From: DASYXW01 sp035934405
Lineage (GTDB): Bacteria > Acidobacteriota > Terriglobia > UBA7540
Direction: 5' to 3'
Assembly: GCA_035934405.1 (NCBI GenBank)
Contig: DASYXW010000091.1
Location: 1 to 57,124 of the forward strand
Length of the DNA: 57,124 bases
Shown here piece after piece: positions 7,563 to 16,393 of this stretch; position 1 is the first letter of the stretch; every line of letters starts with the position of its first letter. The position numbers were made by a program, and so were the translations under genes. The notes beneath the pieces were generated by a model. The model did not search any database. It was not told the DNA's origin and worked only from the letters and a program-made list of their open reading frames with translations.

Positions 7563-7982
7563 TTACGCTAAGAGTCCGAGGGTCCGCAGGGCCTTGACGA
7601 TCTGCGGAACGGTGTAGCCATCAAAAGTCGACAACGAGTTGATGGCGGTGCCGGCGTTCTGCACGAACACGGACGATCCGACGAGGGTTGTGGGCTGCGC
7701 GATCGCCACTGCCCCGAACCAGCCTACGTTGCCCGTCCATGCGTAGCTCGCCGTTAGATCAATAGGCGGCGCGGCATCCGAGCGCATCCATGTGCTTGCC
7801 ACACCGTTGACGACCGTTGGCCCGACTTTTGCTGTCGGGTTAGCCGCGTTCGCGCCTCCCGTGCCCACGGTTCCCGTGACCGCGTTCGTGTTCTTGTTGA
7901 TCGACCACGTAATTCCCCCGCCGTCCGTCAGCGTGACGCCGCGGGCGTTTTTGAAGAAGTTTGCCGTGAGATTAACTGTCAC
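7563..7982 (-). CDS. Small tail/fibre-associated protein
   Basis: This 139-residue protein is rich in Gly, Ala, Thr and Asn, with a beta-structure look and a C-terminal helix (P-Q-I-V-K-A-L-R-T-L-G). It starts with GTG just after the tailspike stop. Its middle (T-x-G-G-A-N-A-A-N-P-T-A-K-V-G) resembles short fibre or virion adhesin segments. It is probably a receptor-region accessory or fibre tip. The family is not recognised. Confidence 0.55.
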   Translation of the reverse strand: MTVNLTANFFKNARGVTLTDGGGITWSINKNTNAVTGTVGTGGANAANPTAKVGPTVVNGVASTWMRSDAAPPIDLTASYAWTGNVGWFGAVAIAQPTTLVGSSVFVQNAGTAINSLSTFDGYTVPQIVKALRTLGLLA

Positions 7983-7988
7983 GGGGTT

Positions 7989-9998
7989 TTACTGCTCTAG
8001 CGTCCAGTCGGTTGAATTGCTATTAGCCGCCGAACAGTTGATCGTAAATCCTGTTGTGCTCTTACCTGTCACCCATACAAATCCGGCTGCGTTACCTCCA
8101 AGGGATACTTGATAGGTTGCGGTTGGTAAGGTGACTCCTAAAGACACCGCTATAGTCGTAGCTGCTACAAACGTCGCAGTTCCCTTGAGTTTTGTAGAAA
8201 TGGATGTTCCTATGGATAGGGCCACACCGTTGGTGTTTGTGAGAAGGTAGGTAGACCCGGATTTCAGTGATACTGTGGCAGGAGAAGTATTCATGTCATT
8301 GATGACCGACCCCGTCACTGAAAGCGTGGAAGCAGACCAAGACATTCCGGAATCTAGAACAAACCTTCCCCCATATATTTGATCGCCAGTTGCAGACCCA
8401 ACTCCAAGAAGTTGTATGGCTCCGCTTCCGTGGTTTCTAAAATTTATGTCAGCTCCCCTGAGCACCTGATTATTGTTTACGTTCATGTGCATTATGGGGC
8501 CAGGAGAGAGGGGAGAAGCGAAAGCCAAATCTATTTTGAGATTAGTTACGTTATCTCCTATCTGTAGGAATGAATTCCAATTCTCAACGCTACCTCCCAA
8601 AATGAAGATGTCGCTTGCTTCATTTAATGCCCCCGTACTTGTTATCAGGAAAGCATCTAACACCGTCCCTATTGACCCGGCGACATTCCCCCAATAGCAA
8701 TCGATAAAACTAACGGTGTTTACTCCTGACAACCGCGTGGCGTTGTTGACGTTTCCATTCACCGGAACGAATGCACATTGGCGGAATGAATTCTGTGAGC
8801 AACTTGGAATAGAAGACAGCGTTCCGTAGGTAGGCGTGTAGGAATACGCGTTGTTGTCTTCCATGAGAAGTGATGTGTCACCATTGATGACCAGTAGGTC
8901 ATATAGGCCGTGTTCCGCTCCTAAATTGTAAAGTCCTACGGCCCCTAGCCCCGCATTAGCGGCAGAGTTGCTCGCTAGAAAAATACCTACTCGTTGGTAA
9001 TTGTGGTACTGGCAACTGTTTTGCACAGTCGTGCGTGATTGGAAAATTCCCACCGAGGATCGAGAAGCGTCTGCGGCAAGAGAATATATGTTGAAATCTC
9101 TCAGGGTAACCCGGTGGCTTCCTTGGGTTTCTATGACTGCTTGTGTCCCGGTTTTCCCATAGAGGTTAGCCCCTGAAGTTGGCGTGGTATTGTAAATACC
9201 CTGACCTTGACTCTCACCCTGCAAGATGACCTGAAATGCTCCAATGTTGGCAAGATTGAGTGGCGCGGTTACTAAATAATTTCCGTTGGCTAGCGTGCAG
9301 GTGCCTCCTTTCTGTTTGGCGACGGTAAGCATGTTGTTAAGGGCTGCGGTATCGTCAGTCACCCCATCGCCAACTGCCCCGTATCTCTTGGAGTAAAGGG
9401 GTGGGTATACAAAACTAGTGGGCACCACGCCGGCGCTTATCTCTGCTTGGGTTTGCGGTTGAAACAGCCCGGCAATAATGGCCTGTGTAAGCGAACCGAC
9501 AGAAGTCAGAAGCGCGGGCGTCGGATTGCCATTCGCGTCGAAAGCGAGATACTTGTTAGCGTAGTTCGCTGGTACGAGTGTAGTTGATGGGGTCGGGCTG
9601 TTCGTGTTCGGAACCTGCAGGCAGAACCCGATCGACTCGTTGAGCTGCTGCAGCAGGAGATAGATGTTGTTGAACTCCGCGTTGAAAGCGGTCGAGGAGA
9701 AGCCCGAGTTCTGCGCGATCTGGGTGAGGCGCGCAATGGCGATATTGCGGAACAGCGTGACGATGTCACCGCTCGTGCGGCCGAGCGTGAACGTCAGGTT
9801 GCCGCCCGTGGGGCTCCCCTGCCCCGTCAGCGTGTAGCCACTGTCGGTGGCCTGCGTGACGCCGTTGATGACGACGATGAGATCCGCGTCCTGCGTGATC
9901 GGGAACGGATACGGGAAGACCGTCTGCCCCGTTGTCGCGACGTACTGGATGTACGGCGTGACCGCGGGGACGGAACTCAGGGTTGCGGGAACGCTCAT
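7989..9998 (-). CDS. Tailspike with pectate-lyase-type beta-helix (putative depolymerase)
   Basis: This 669-residue protein has an N-terminal 150 residues resembling the virion-attachment domain of T7-like tail fibres. Around residue 205, Y-G-A-V-G-D-G-V-T-D-D-T-A-A-L begins a pectate_lyase_3 type right-handed beta-helix. The C-terminus is Thr/Ser/Gly-rich and beta-like. Proteins of this build recognise and often cut capsule or O-antigen. The part encoding the beta-helix and C-terminus (about 8.0-9.45 kb) is visibly more AT-rich than the neighbours and the N-terminal part, as expected for a swapped host-range domain. The enzymatic specificity cannot be read from sequence. Confidence 0.85.
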   Translation of the reverse strand: MSVPATLSSVPAVTPYIQYVATTGQTVFPYPFPITQDADLIVVINGVTQATDSGYTLTGQGSPTGGNLTFTLGRTSGDIVTLFRNIAIARLTQIAQNSGFSSTAFNAEFNNIYLLLQQLNESIGFCLQVPNTNSPTPSTTLVPANYANKYLAFDANGNPTPALLTSVGSLTQAIIAGLFQPQTQAEISAGVVPTSFVYPPLYSKRYGAVGDGVTDDTAALNNMLTVAKQKGGTCTLANGNYLVTAPLNLANIGAFQVILQGESQGQGIYNTTPTSGANLYGKTGTQAVIETQGSHRVTLRDFNIYSLAADASRSSVGIFQSRTTVQNSCQYHNYQRVGIFLASNSAANAGLGAVGLYNLGAEHGLYDLLVINGDTSLLMEDNNAYSYTPTYGTLSSIPSCSQNSFRQCAFVPVNGNVNNATRLSGVNTVSFIDCYWGNVAGSIGTVLDAFLITSTGALNEASDIFILGGSVENWNSFLQIGDNVTNLKIDLAFASPLSPGPIMHMNVNNNQVLRGADINFRNHGSGAIQLLGVGSATGDQIYGGRFVLDSGMSWSASTLSVTGSVINDMNTSPATVSLKSGSTYLLTNTNGVALSIGTSISTKLKGTATFVAATTIAVSLGVTLPTATYQVSLGGNAAGFVWVTGKSTTGFTINCSAANSNSTDWTLEQ

Positions 9999-10009
9999 GT
10001 GTCAGGATC

Positions 10010-13000
10010 TCACTGGTTGAACTTGAGGCGGTTCTTCTCCGCCTGCCACGCCATCATTCGCTCACGGAACGACTCATTGTTGTCCCAGAGCATCTTACGG
10101 CCGGCCCGATCGGCCTCGTGTTGGATACGGGTGAACATGTTCGCGCGCTCGGGAGGAGTTGCCTCCTGGTACACGGGCGATGCGATCAGCTGCGACAGAC
10201 GCTCACGAAAGGTCTGCGTACCGCCGTTGAAAATCGGCGTCGCGCGCGCGTTGCGCACGTACTCGTAGTACTCCTGCGGCGTCAAGCGCATGCCCATTCC
10301 GTCTTGAAGCCCGCTGGCGTTGCCCCCGATCGCAAGCTGCTTGGAGGGCAACGTCAGTGGCACGGTTCGCGTCTGCTCCATGAGCTTTTGCAGCTCGTTC
10401 GTTACGTCGTCCTTCTCAGACGGGGACCATTGCATCGGATCGAGCGGGCCAAGGATCGCATTACCGCCGGAGGTCTTGCGCGGCTGACCGAAAAGGTCGA
10501 GGCGCGGCATGAGTGTCTTCGAGCCCTTGACGCCGGGAATCGTCGGAAGCTCATCGCGGACCTTGTCCATCAGCGTGAACGCCTGCCGCATGTACGGGTC
10601 CTGCTCATTACGCATGAACTTGACGAAGCCGCTGTACGGCACCGATGCCGCAGCCATCTGGTCACGCCACATCGTGAAAGCGCGTGTCGGGTCGTTGTAC
10701 ATCTCGGAGAACTGCGCAGCACCCTGCATGAAGGTCTTGTTGCCGGTGTTCTGGATGATCGACGCCATGATGTGCGCCGTCGCGTCTCCCATTCGCTGAT
10801 CGGCGGGCATCATCGAGTACGTGTTATCCGAATCGAAGACATACGAGTGCAGCTGCACCGCGTCCGCCACAATGCCCGCCACCGTCGCGATCGGCTCAAA
10901 CCACATGTACTCGTGCCACTCGTCCTTGCCGGTGAACGGGTTCGGGACCCGGATCGAGTACGGGCGCCGGCCATCCGCCTCCCACGCCAGGCGAGCCTTC
11001 GGGTCCTTTGGCGCGTCCCCGGTGATCCGGTCGTGTATCGCCATCCACGCGAGCATGCTGCCGATCGCAGTGCCGGTTGCAATGCGCGCCCGCGCGATGT
11101 CGCCTTCCGCACCGCCCGCCATAACCGCATTGCGCATCCGCGCCGAGAAGAACGCGAACGGGGTGCGCTCGACGGTCTGCTTGAAGATGTTCGTCGCCGT
11201 GCGCATGAACGGGAAGATGAACCGCGCGGCGGGCACGGCGTTCAGCCACGCCTGGAAGCGCGCGCCGGCCAATGGTTGTCCGGTCACGGGGTCCATCGGC
11301 CACGGCGACTGAAACGTCATGCGGTGTGCCCAGTCCTCCGCCGCCTGCTGCATCTCCTCCGTCGGGTTCTGCATGAGCTGCTGGGTGAACGACTCAACGT
11401 CTCCCGGCCGTAGGGTCCCGGCCTCGAGACGCTGGCGGACTTCCGTCATCACCGTCTTCGTGAGATACCCGCGGTAGCCGAGCGTCTTCGTGAAGTCGTC
11501 GATCGAACCGATGATGCGGCCAGGAATGCCGATGAACGTGTCGATCCCGCGCGCGATGCTGCCGTACCAGGTGTTATTCGCTTCCGGCAGCACACCGAGG
11601 ATTGTCTGCCGGCCGGTGGCTTCCTCCGAACGCATGATGCCGTCCATCGACTGCCCGGTACGAAGCACACGCCCGGCGACTCGCAGTGCATCCGCACCGC
11701 CCGAGATCACCCCGTGGAGGTGCGCCATCGCATCTGACCACTCGGCACCCTCATCCGCCGTCGGGAACCGCCCGATACGCGCAGCCATACGGGTAAGACC
11801 GCGCATGCCAGCGCCGGCAAAGAGGTCGAACTGGTTGAGCAACAGATTGACGTTGTTGTTGAACGCGATCTTGAACCATGTCGGCGGCCCCGACAGAATC
11901 CCGTTGATATAGATTCGCTGCAGGAGCTGGAACGGCGCCTTGACGAGCGCCCGGTAGGCGAGCGAGCCCTGAAGGATGCTGGCGATGCCGCGCGGTGTGC
12001 CGGCGAGCCGGATAGCCTGTGCCTCGGCCGCGAGATCCGGGTTGTTCTGCCTGATGACGTTCGCGACGTGATCAAGCACAGCCGGGTCGAGCCCGACCGG
12101 GAGGCCAAGAGCACGCTGGGTACGCCCCGAGCCGGCCTTAACCCCGGCGAGCTGTTCGTATTCGGACAGGAACGCCTGCTTCTGGGCGTAATACTGCGTG
12201 ATCTCCTCACTGGTGGCCGTGCCGTCGGCGACCTTCCCACCGAGGGCGAAGAGATCGCCGGCGTTCTTGACCTGGATCATGCGGGCAGCCAGAACCACCG
12301 GCGGCTGCGCGGTCTGAGACCCGGAAAGCGCCGCCAAGCGCTGCTCGAGCACGTCCCGATTAACGGCCAGGTCCTCCGCCATCGCGGTGAGCTGATGGTC
12401 GGTCTGCACGCCGCGGGCTGCTTCAACAGCAGCTTTATTGTCATCCGCGACCTGTAAAATGGCCGCTTTGAGCCCATCCGGTACGGTCATTACGTCCGTG
12501 TTCGGCATGTGGGTCATGTCGAGCTTGCCGGAGAAGTCCTTCAGGTTCGCCTGGACGAACCGCTGGGCCTCTGCCTGAACAGGGGTGGGTGCAGGCGGTG
12601 CGGTCGGCGGCTCGGCTGGCAGCTGATTGCCCGCGGGCGGCCGCTTGGGGGCCGTACGGGGCTCGACGGCCATCGAGGCCTCTTCAGAGGCCACCAGCGC
12701 CCCCGCGGGCGGTGTGGCGTCAGCCGTGGTCTGGGCGGCGCCGGGGGGCGCTGGTGCCTCCCCAGGAAGGCCAGGAGTGGCTGAACCGGGAATTGATATT
12801 TGCCCGTCCGATCGGACGGCTACCTGCGGGCCGGGGGCGGTTGCTGTTCCCGCAGCCTCCGGCGGGATAGGGGCCGGGGGTTCGCCGGGATTCAATGAAG
12901 GCGCTTGGGTGGCTCCGGGCGGAATCTTAGTAGACGGCGCTTGTACCGACGGCACTGCCGGGGCCGCAGCGCTGGGGGCCGTCTTAGCGGCGCGCGCGGC

Positions 13001-13090
13001 CAACGCCTGCTCGGCCGGCCGCAGGACCTCGGCCGACTTGGCGGTCTTCAGGGCGGCCGCAAGGGCCTCAGTCAAGCCAAAATCGGGCAC
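10010..13090 (-). CDS. Large internal virion protein (ejection/core protein)
   Basis: This 1026-residue protein has a Pro/Ala-rich, probably disordered first 170 residues, then a long mostly helical body. A hydrophobic stretch rich in Gly/Ala (A-T-G-T-A-I-G-S-M-L-A-W-M-A) lies near residues 660-680. Size, position between tail tube and tailspike genes, and helical character match the ejected core proteins (T7 gp16 analogues) that form the trans-envelope channel. No lytic transglycosylase motif is seen. The start is GTG directly after the previous stop. Confidence 0.75.
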   Translation of the reverse strand: MPDFGLTEALAAALKTAKSAEVLRPAEQALAARAAKTAPSAAAPAVPSVQAPSTKIPPGATQAPSLNPGEPPAPIPPEAAGTATAPGPQVAVRSDGQISIPGSATPGLPGEAPAPPGAAQTTADATPPAGALVASEEASMAVEPRTAPKRPPAGNQLPAEPPTAPPAPTPVQAEAQRFVQANLKDFSGKLDMTHMPNTDVMTVPDGLKAAILQVADDNKAAVEAARGVQTDHQLTAMAEDLAVNRDVLEQRLAALSGSQTAQPPVVLAARMIQVKNAGDLFALGGKVADGTATSEEITQYYAQKQAFLSEYEQLAGVKAGSGRTQRALGLPVGLDPAVLDHVANVIRQNNPDLAAEAQAIRLAGTPRGIASILQGSLAYRALVKAPFQLLQRIYINGILSGPPTWFKIAFNNNVNLLLNQFDLFAGAGMRGLTRMAARIGRFPTADEGAEWSDAMAHLHGVISGGADALRVAGRVLRTGQSMDGIMRSEEATGRQTILGVLPEANNTWYGSIARGIDTFIGIPGRIIGSIDDFTKTLGYRGYLTKTVMTEVRQRLEAGTLRPGDVESFTQQLMQNPTEEMQQAAEDWAHRMTFQSPWPMDPVTGQPLAGARFQAWLNAVPAARFIFPFMRTATNIFKQTVERTPFAFFSARMRNAVMAGGAEGDIARARIATGTAIGSMLAWMAIHDRITGDAPKDPKARLAWEADGRRPYSIRVPNPFTGKDEWHEYMWFEPIATVAGIVADAVQLHSYVFDSDNTYSMMPADQRMGDATAHIMASIIQNTGNKTFMQGAAQFSEMYNDPTRAFTMWRDQMAAASVPYSGFVKFMRNEQDPYMRQAFTLMDKVRDELPTIPGVKGSKTLMPRLDLFGQPRKTSGGNAILGPLDPMQWSPSEKDDVTNELQKLMEQTRTVPLTLPSKQLAIGGNASGLQDGMGMRLTPQEYYEYVRNARATPIFNGGTQTFRERLSQLIASPVYQEATPPERANMFTRIQHEADRAGRKMLWDNNESFRERMMAWQAEKNRLKFNQ

Positions 13091-14248
13091 CTATTTCTCC
13101 TCGGAAAACATCTTGGCTTCGTACCGCGCGCGCAACCCGCGGGCGCCCGCGAGGTTCATGTCCGGCCCGCGGCTGACGATCTCCCCGGTGTCGCGGTCGA
13201 TGATCAGATGGCCCTTCGGGGCCTGCTGGTCGACCTGCGTCACATCTTTCAGGATCGGCTGTCCGTTACCGTCCGGGTCCACGATGTCGAGGTTCCGCTT
13301 CGGGCGGTTCTGTGCCTCGAGGCTCGCGGCACTCTCGCCGGAGGCGTTGTTCTGAACGCCGATGCTGCCGCGCTCTGCCGCAGGGCCGACTTTGATCGAC
13401 CCGGCAAGATCGCTGACGGTATTGCGGATGCCGTTCTCTACGGCGTACCGGGTGGCCGCAACACCTTGCTTCACCACGATGCCGGCCGCGTGGAGCAACG
13501 GCGTCAGGATCAGATTCGCGCCGAGGCCGTCGAGCGCGTTCTTGAAGCGCCCCTGCGCTTCGGTCTCATTCGTCCGATCGGCAAGGTAGTTGATGTACGC
13601 GTTCAGGCCATACGGTCCGATCGCCCGCAACGCCGCGCCGATCTTCGTGTCGGTGGTCTCACCAAGCCGGATCAGGTCGGCCGTGCGCATGTCGTGCGGG
13701 GCAAGTGCCGTAAGATCCGTCGCAGCCCCCGACACAACGATGTTCGATATGCCGTGCAGGGCACTCAGCGCCTTGCTGTAAGCAGCGAATGGCAGTGCGA
13801 GCTGCGCACCCGCCTGGATGACTGGATCGACCCCCGTCGGGTCCTGCACGACCATCGCATCGCGGAAGTCACCGATCGCCTCGCGCGCGTGGTCCCACAC
13901 GGGCGCCGGCGCATTCGCGGGGTCGTTCGGGTCGGCGGGAGAGCCCGCAGCCTTCGCGGCGTCCATCGCGTTCCCCGCCGCGGTAGCCGCGCCGGCCATC
14001 ACGTCTTGACCGACATGCCGGGCGGCAGTACCCCACTGCCCTACTTCGTTCAGAACGCTGTCGATGATGCCCGGCGTGACGTGCCCACGATCTTGCGTGC
14101 CCACAGTGGCGAGCGTCGGCGGCTGCTTGACGGCCTGCTCCTGTGCCTGACGTGCCTGCGCAGTGGCCGCAGCTTGCTTCGCGTACGCTTGGTTCTGCGC
14201 GTCATACTGCGCGGCCAGCCCGTCGACATCGAGAATATTGCCGGCCAC
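13091..14248 (-). CDS. Internal virion protein, medium
   Basis: This 385-residue, Ala/Gln-rich protein is helical at the N-terminus (residues 10-45) and has several hydrophobic Ala/Gly patches in the middle. It lies between the 571-residue and 1026-residue core proteins with almost no spacing. It is probably part of the internal core or ejection complex. No catalytic motif is recognised. Confidence 0.65.
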   Translation of the reverse strand: MAGNILDVDGLAAQYDAQNQAYAKQAAATAQARQAQEQAVKQPPTLATVGTQDRGHVTPGIIDSVLNEVGQWGTAARHVGQDVMAGAATAAGNAMDAAKAAGSPADPNDPANAPAPVWDHAREAIGDFRDAMVVQDPTGVDPVIQAGAQLALPFAAYSKALSALHGISNIVVSGAATDLTALAPHDMRTADLIRLGETTDTKIGAALRAIGPYGLNAYINYLADRTNETEAQGRFKNALDGLGANLILTPLLHAAGIVVKQGVAATRYAVENGIRNTVSDLAGSIKVGPAAERGSIGVQNNASGESAASLEAQNRPKRNLDIVDPDGNGQPILKDVTQVDQQAPKGHLIIDRDTGEIVSRGPDMNLAGARGLRARYEAKMFSEEK

Positions 14249-14249
14249 G

Positions 14250-15965
14250 TTACTTCTGCCCCAGGATGGCTTGCTGCGCAGTGATCGAATCGGCTATCTG
14301 CTTCAGACGCGTCTCGTACTGCTCTTTATCCATGCTGCCAGGACTCCCCGGCCCGAAGTTCTGAATGAACGTCTGCCGTGACTTCGTGAGCGCGGCGATC
14401 TTGTCCACGGCGAGCTGCTTCTGGACGTGCTGCACCGCCTCGATCGCGTGCTGGTTCGCAGTGCTGTCGCGCTTGGCCGGGTCCTCGGCCGACATCAGCC
14501 GGAGGTATTCCTGCTGTGCGGCGTCGCGGGCCTTGTTTTCCTCCGGCGACAACATCTCCCGGCTCGTGCCGGGGGCGATCTTCAGATTGAAGTCTATGAG
14601 GCTCCGGCCGTTCTTGACCGCCTGCGTGTTCTCCCAGGACGCGAGGCGCTTGGCCTGCTCGCGCACCAAAGTGTTCCGATCCTGAATACTCAAATCGGGA
14701 TATGTCGCGAGCGCACGCCCATCCATATCGAGGAAATTCGGGTCGTGCATGATGTTGAACAGCTGCTCCGTATTACTATGGGACGGAGCACCTGTAGCAT
14801 CGTTGAGCAACGCAGCACGCAACGTGCGCGCAACCTCGGGCTTGAGATCCCCCGTGCGCACCGCGCTGTCAAGCCACTTCACAGTGAGAGTGCTCGACAG
14901 CAGCCGGCTAGTGCCTTCCTTGTCGCCAGCCTCGAAGCGCAGCTCCTCTTCGGTCTTCCCCTGGCGCTTGGCGTATGCCTCCATCATGTTCTGCTGAAGG
15001 ACCTTCTGCTTCGCGTTCCCCATGAGCCGGTTGAACTCGTCCTCCGACAAGATCGGCACTTCGTTCGGGTTACTCATGTTGTCGAGGTGCGCCTGCCGGA
15101 AGCGCGCAATCAGCCCAACGGGGTCTCCACCGGGGCGGTATAGCTCGCGATCAACCTGCGTCTCGAACACCTGCTCAGTGATTGCTCGGTGGGCGTTGAC
15201 CTCCATCGCCTGCGCCTCGGCCGGGCTGTACAACCCGTTTGTAACACCGCCGTGAATCATGAGCGACAGCTTCGCCCACTCGTCAGACCCCTCGAGCTGG
15301 TCGTGCGGATTTTCCGAACCCTGCAGCGTGGCTACTTTGCTAATGCCACGTTGAATACCTATGTCGTAAATCCGTCGCTGCGTCTGCTTGATTTCCGCAG
15401 CCTGATCTCCCGAAATCGCCGCCAACCCCGCCGCGAGCCGCTTGTTGTACAGCTCAGTCAGCATCGGCACCGCCATCGGCGGCGCGTTCTTCAGAACGGC
15501 ATCTCGAGTTGCGCTGAAGGTAGCGGCGAAGGTGGCGGGGTTATTGTTCGCTTCGACGCGGAGCCGTGCGGCAGCATCATCGGCTTGCGCCTCTGCTTCG
15601 ATCGCATAGGCGCCGGTGGCGGCGTTGTTGAACGCGCGGCCGTAGGCTGTAAATTGCGCGAGCCCCTGCTTGTACTGGGGGTGGCCCGTGTTGCCGGACG
15701 CTGCGCCCGCGAGGGCGCCGACTTGCGTACTTGCCTTGATCCCAACATCACTGCTGATCCCCTCGAACTCTTTGAACAAGCCGCCCAACGCGCGGGCGCG
15801 TGCGGCCGCCGCCTCGGCCTCGGTATCCGCCGCGCGGTCGACGCCCGGCGCGTTGACCTCTTCGGCGGCCTGGACTTGCCGGTAGTCGCCGCGCACAGAG
15901 CCGCTCGTGGGCGCCGCGCCGGTGCCACCGTTACGAATCGCCGGCGGTATCAGTTCGTCGGCCAT
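14250..15965 (-). CDS. Internal virion protein, T7 gp15-like position
   Basis: This 571-residue, highly charged, mostly helical protein has repeated coiled-coil-like segments. It follows the small gp14-like protein and precedes two further core proteins, the same order as ejection proteins in T7-like and related podoviruses. The start overlaps the upstream stop by one base. Assignment rests on position and composition, not on a recognised signature. Confidence 0.65.
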   Translation of the reverse strand: MADELIPPAIRNGGTGAAPTSGSVRGDYRQVQAAEEVNAPGVDRAADTEAEAAAARARALGGLFKEFEGISSDVGIKASTQVGALAGAASGNTGHPQYKQGLAQFTAYGRAFNNAATGAYAIEAEAQADDAAARLRVEANNNPATFAATFSATRDAVLKNAPPMAVPMLTELYNKRLAAGLAAISGDQAAEIKQTQRRIYDIGIQRGISKVATLQGSENPHDQLEGSDEWAKLSLMIHGGVTNGLYSPAEAQAMEVNAHRAITEQVFETQVDRELYRPGGDPVGLIARFRQAHLDNMSNPNEVPILSEDEFNRLMGNAKQKVLQQNMMEAYAKRQGKTEEELRFEAGDKEGTSRLLSSTLTVKWLDSAVRTGDLKPEVARTLRAALLNDATGAPSHSNTEQLFNIMHDPNFLDMDGRALATYPDLSIQDRNTLVREQAKRLASWENTQAVKNGRSLIDFNLKIAPGTSREMLSPEENKARDAAQQEYLRLMSAEDPAKRDSTANQHAIEAVQHVQKQLAVDKIAALTKSRQTFIQNFGPGSPGSMDKEQYETRLKQIADSITAQQAILGQK

Positions 15966-16393
15966 CAGCTACTCGCCGGAAGGCCGGAAACAGCCTTCGC
16001 CGCGCCGCCCGCAAGATCGCTCGCCGCGCCGAGGTCGCCCGCGGAACGTGAAGCCGAGGCTGCGGAATCAAGCAGCGAAACCTGCGCAGACGCGCCTGCG
16101 CGATTCGCCATCAGGTCGTTCTGCGCCTGCGTGATCTGGCGCATGGTGTTCGCGTTGCTGATGCTCGCGCCACCCGCCGCCGCCTGGGCGTTCTGCGAAG
16201 CCAAAGACATCAGCATCTTCTGGCGCATGGCGATCTGCTGCTGAGTCGCCTGTTCGCTGGCGATTCGGGCTTTCTGCTTGTCCGCGTTCGATGCGGCCAC
16301 GCCCTGTTCATGCGCCGAATACGCGGCTACGCCCGCGCTGACTGCCGTAGTAGCGGCCGCAATAAGCGCAATTTCCCCAACGCCCATGTCCAT
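15965..16393 (-). CDS. Small internal virion protein, T7 gp14-like
   Basis: This 142-residue protein has a hydrophobic N-terminal segment (residues 6-25, Ala/Ile-rich), followed by a Gln/Met/Ala-rich helix with R-Q-K-M-L-M and a Ser/Ala/Gly tail. This build (short TM-like start, Gln-rich helix) is common in the small ejection protein directly after tail tubular protein B in podoviruses. It is probably ejected first into the outer membrane. Confidence 0.7.
   Translation of the reverse strand: MDMGVGEIALIAAATTAVSAGVAAYSAHEQGVAASNADKQKARIASEQATQQQIAMRQKMLMSLASQNAQAAAGGASISNANTMRQITQAQNDLMANRAGASAQVSLLDSAASASRSAGDLGAASDLAGGAAKAVSGLPASS

Noticed and set aside
10010..13090. Lytic transglycosylase domain in the largest virion protein
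   Set aside because: No E-S-x-x-N or similar catalytic pattern is seen; only helical and hydrophobic regions.
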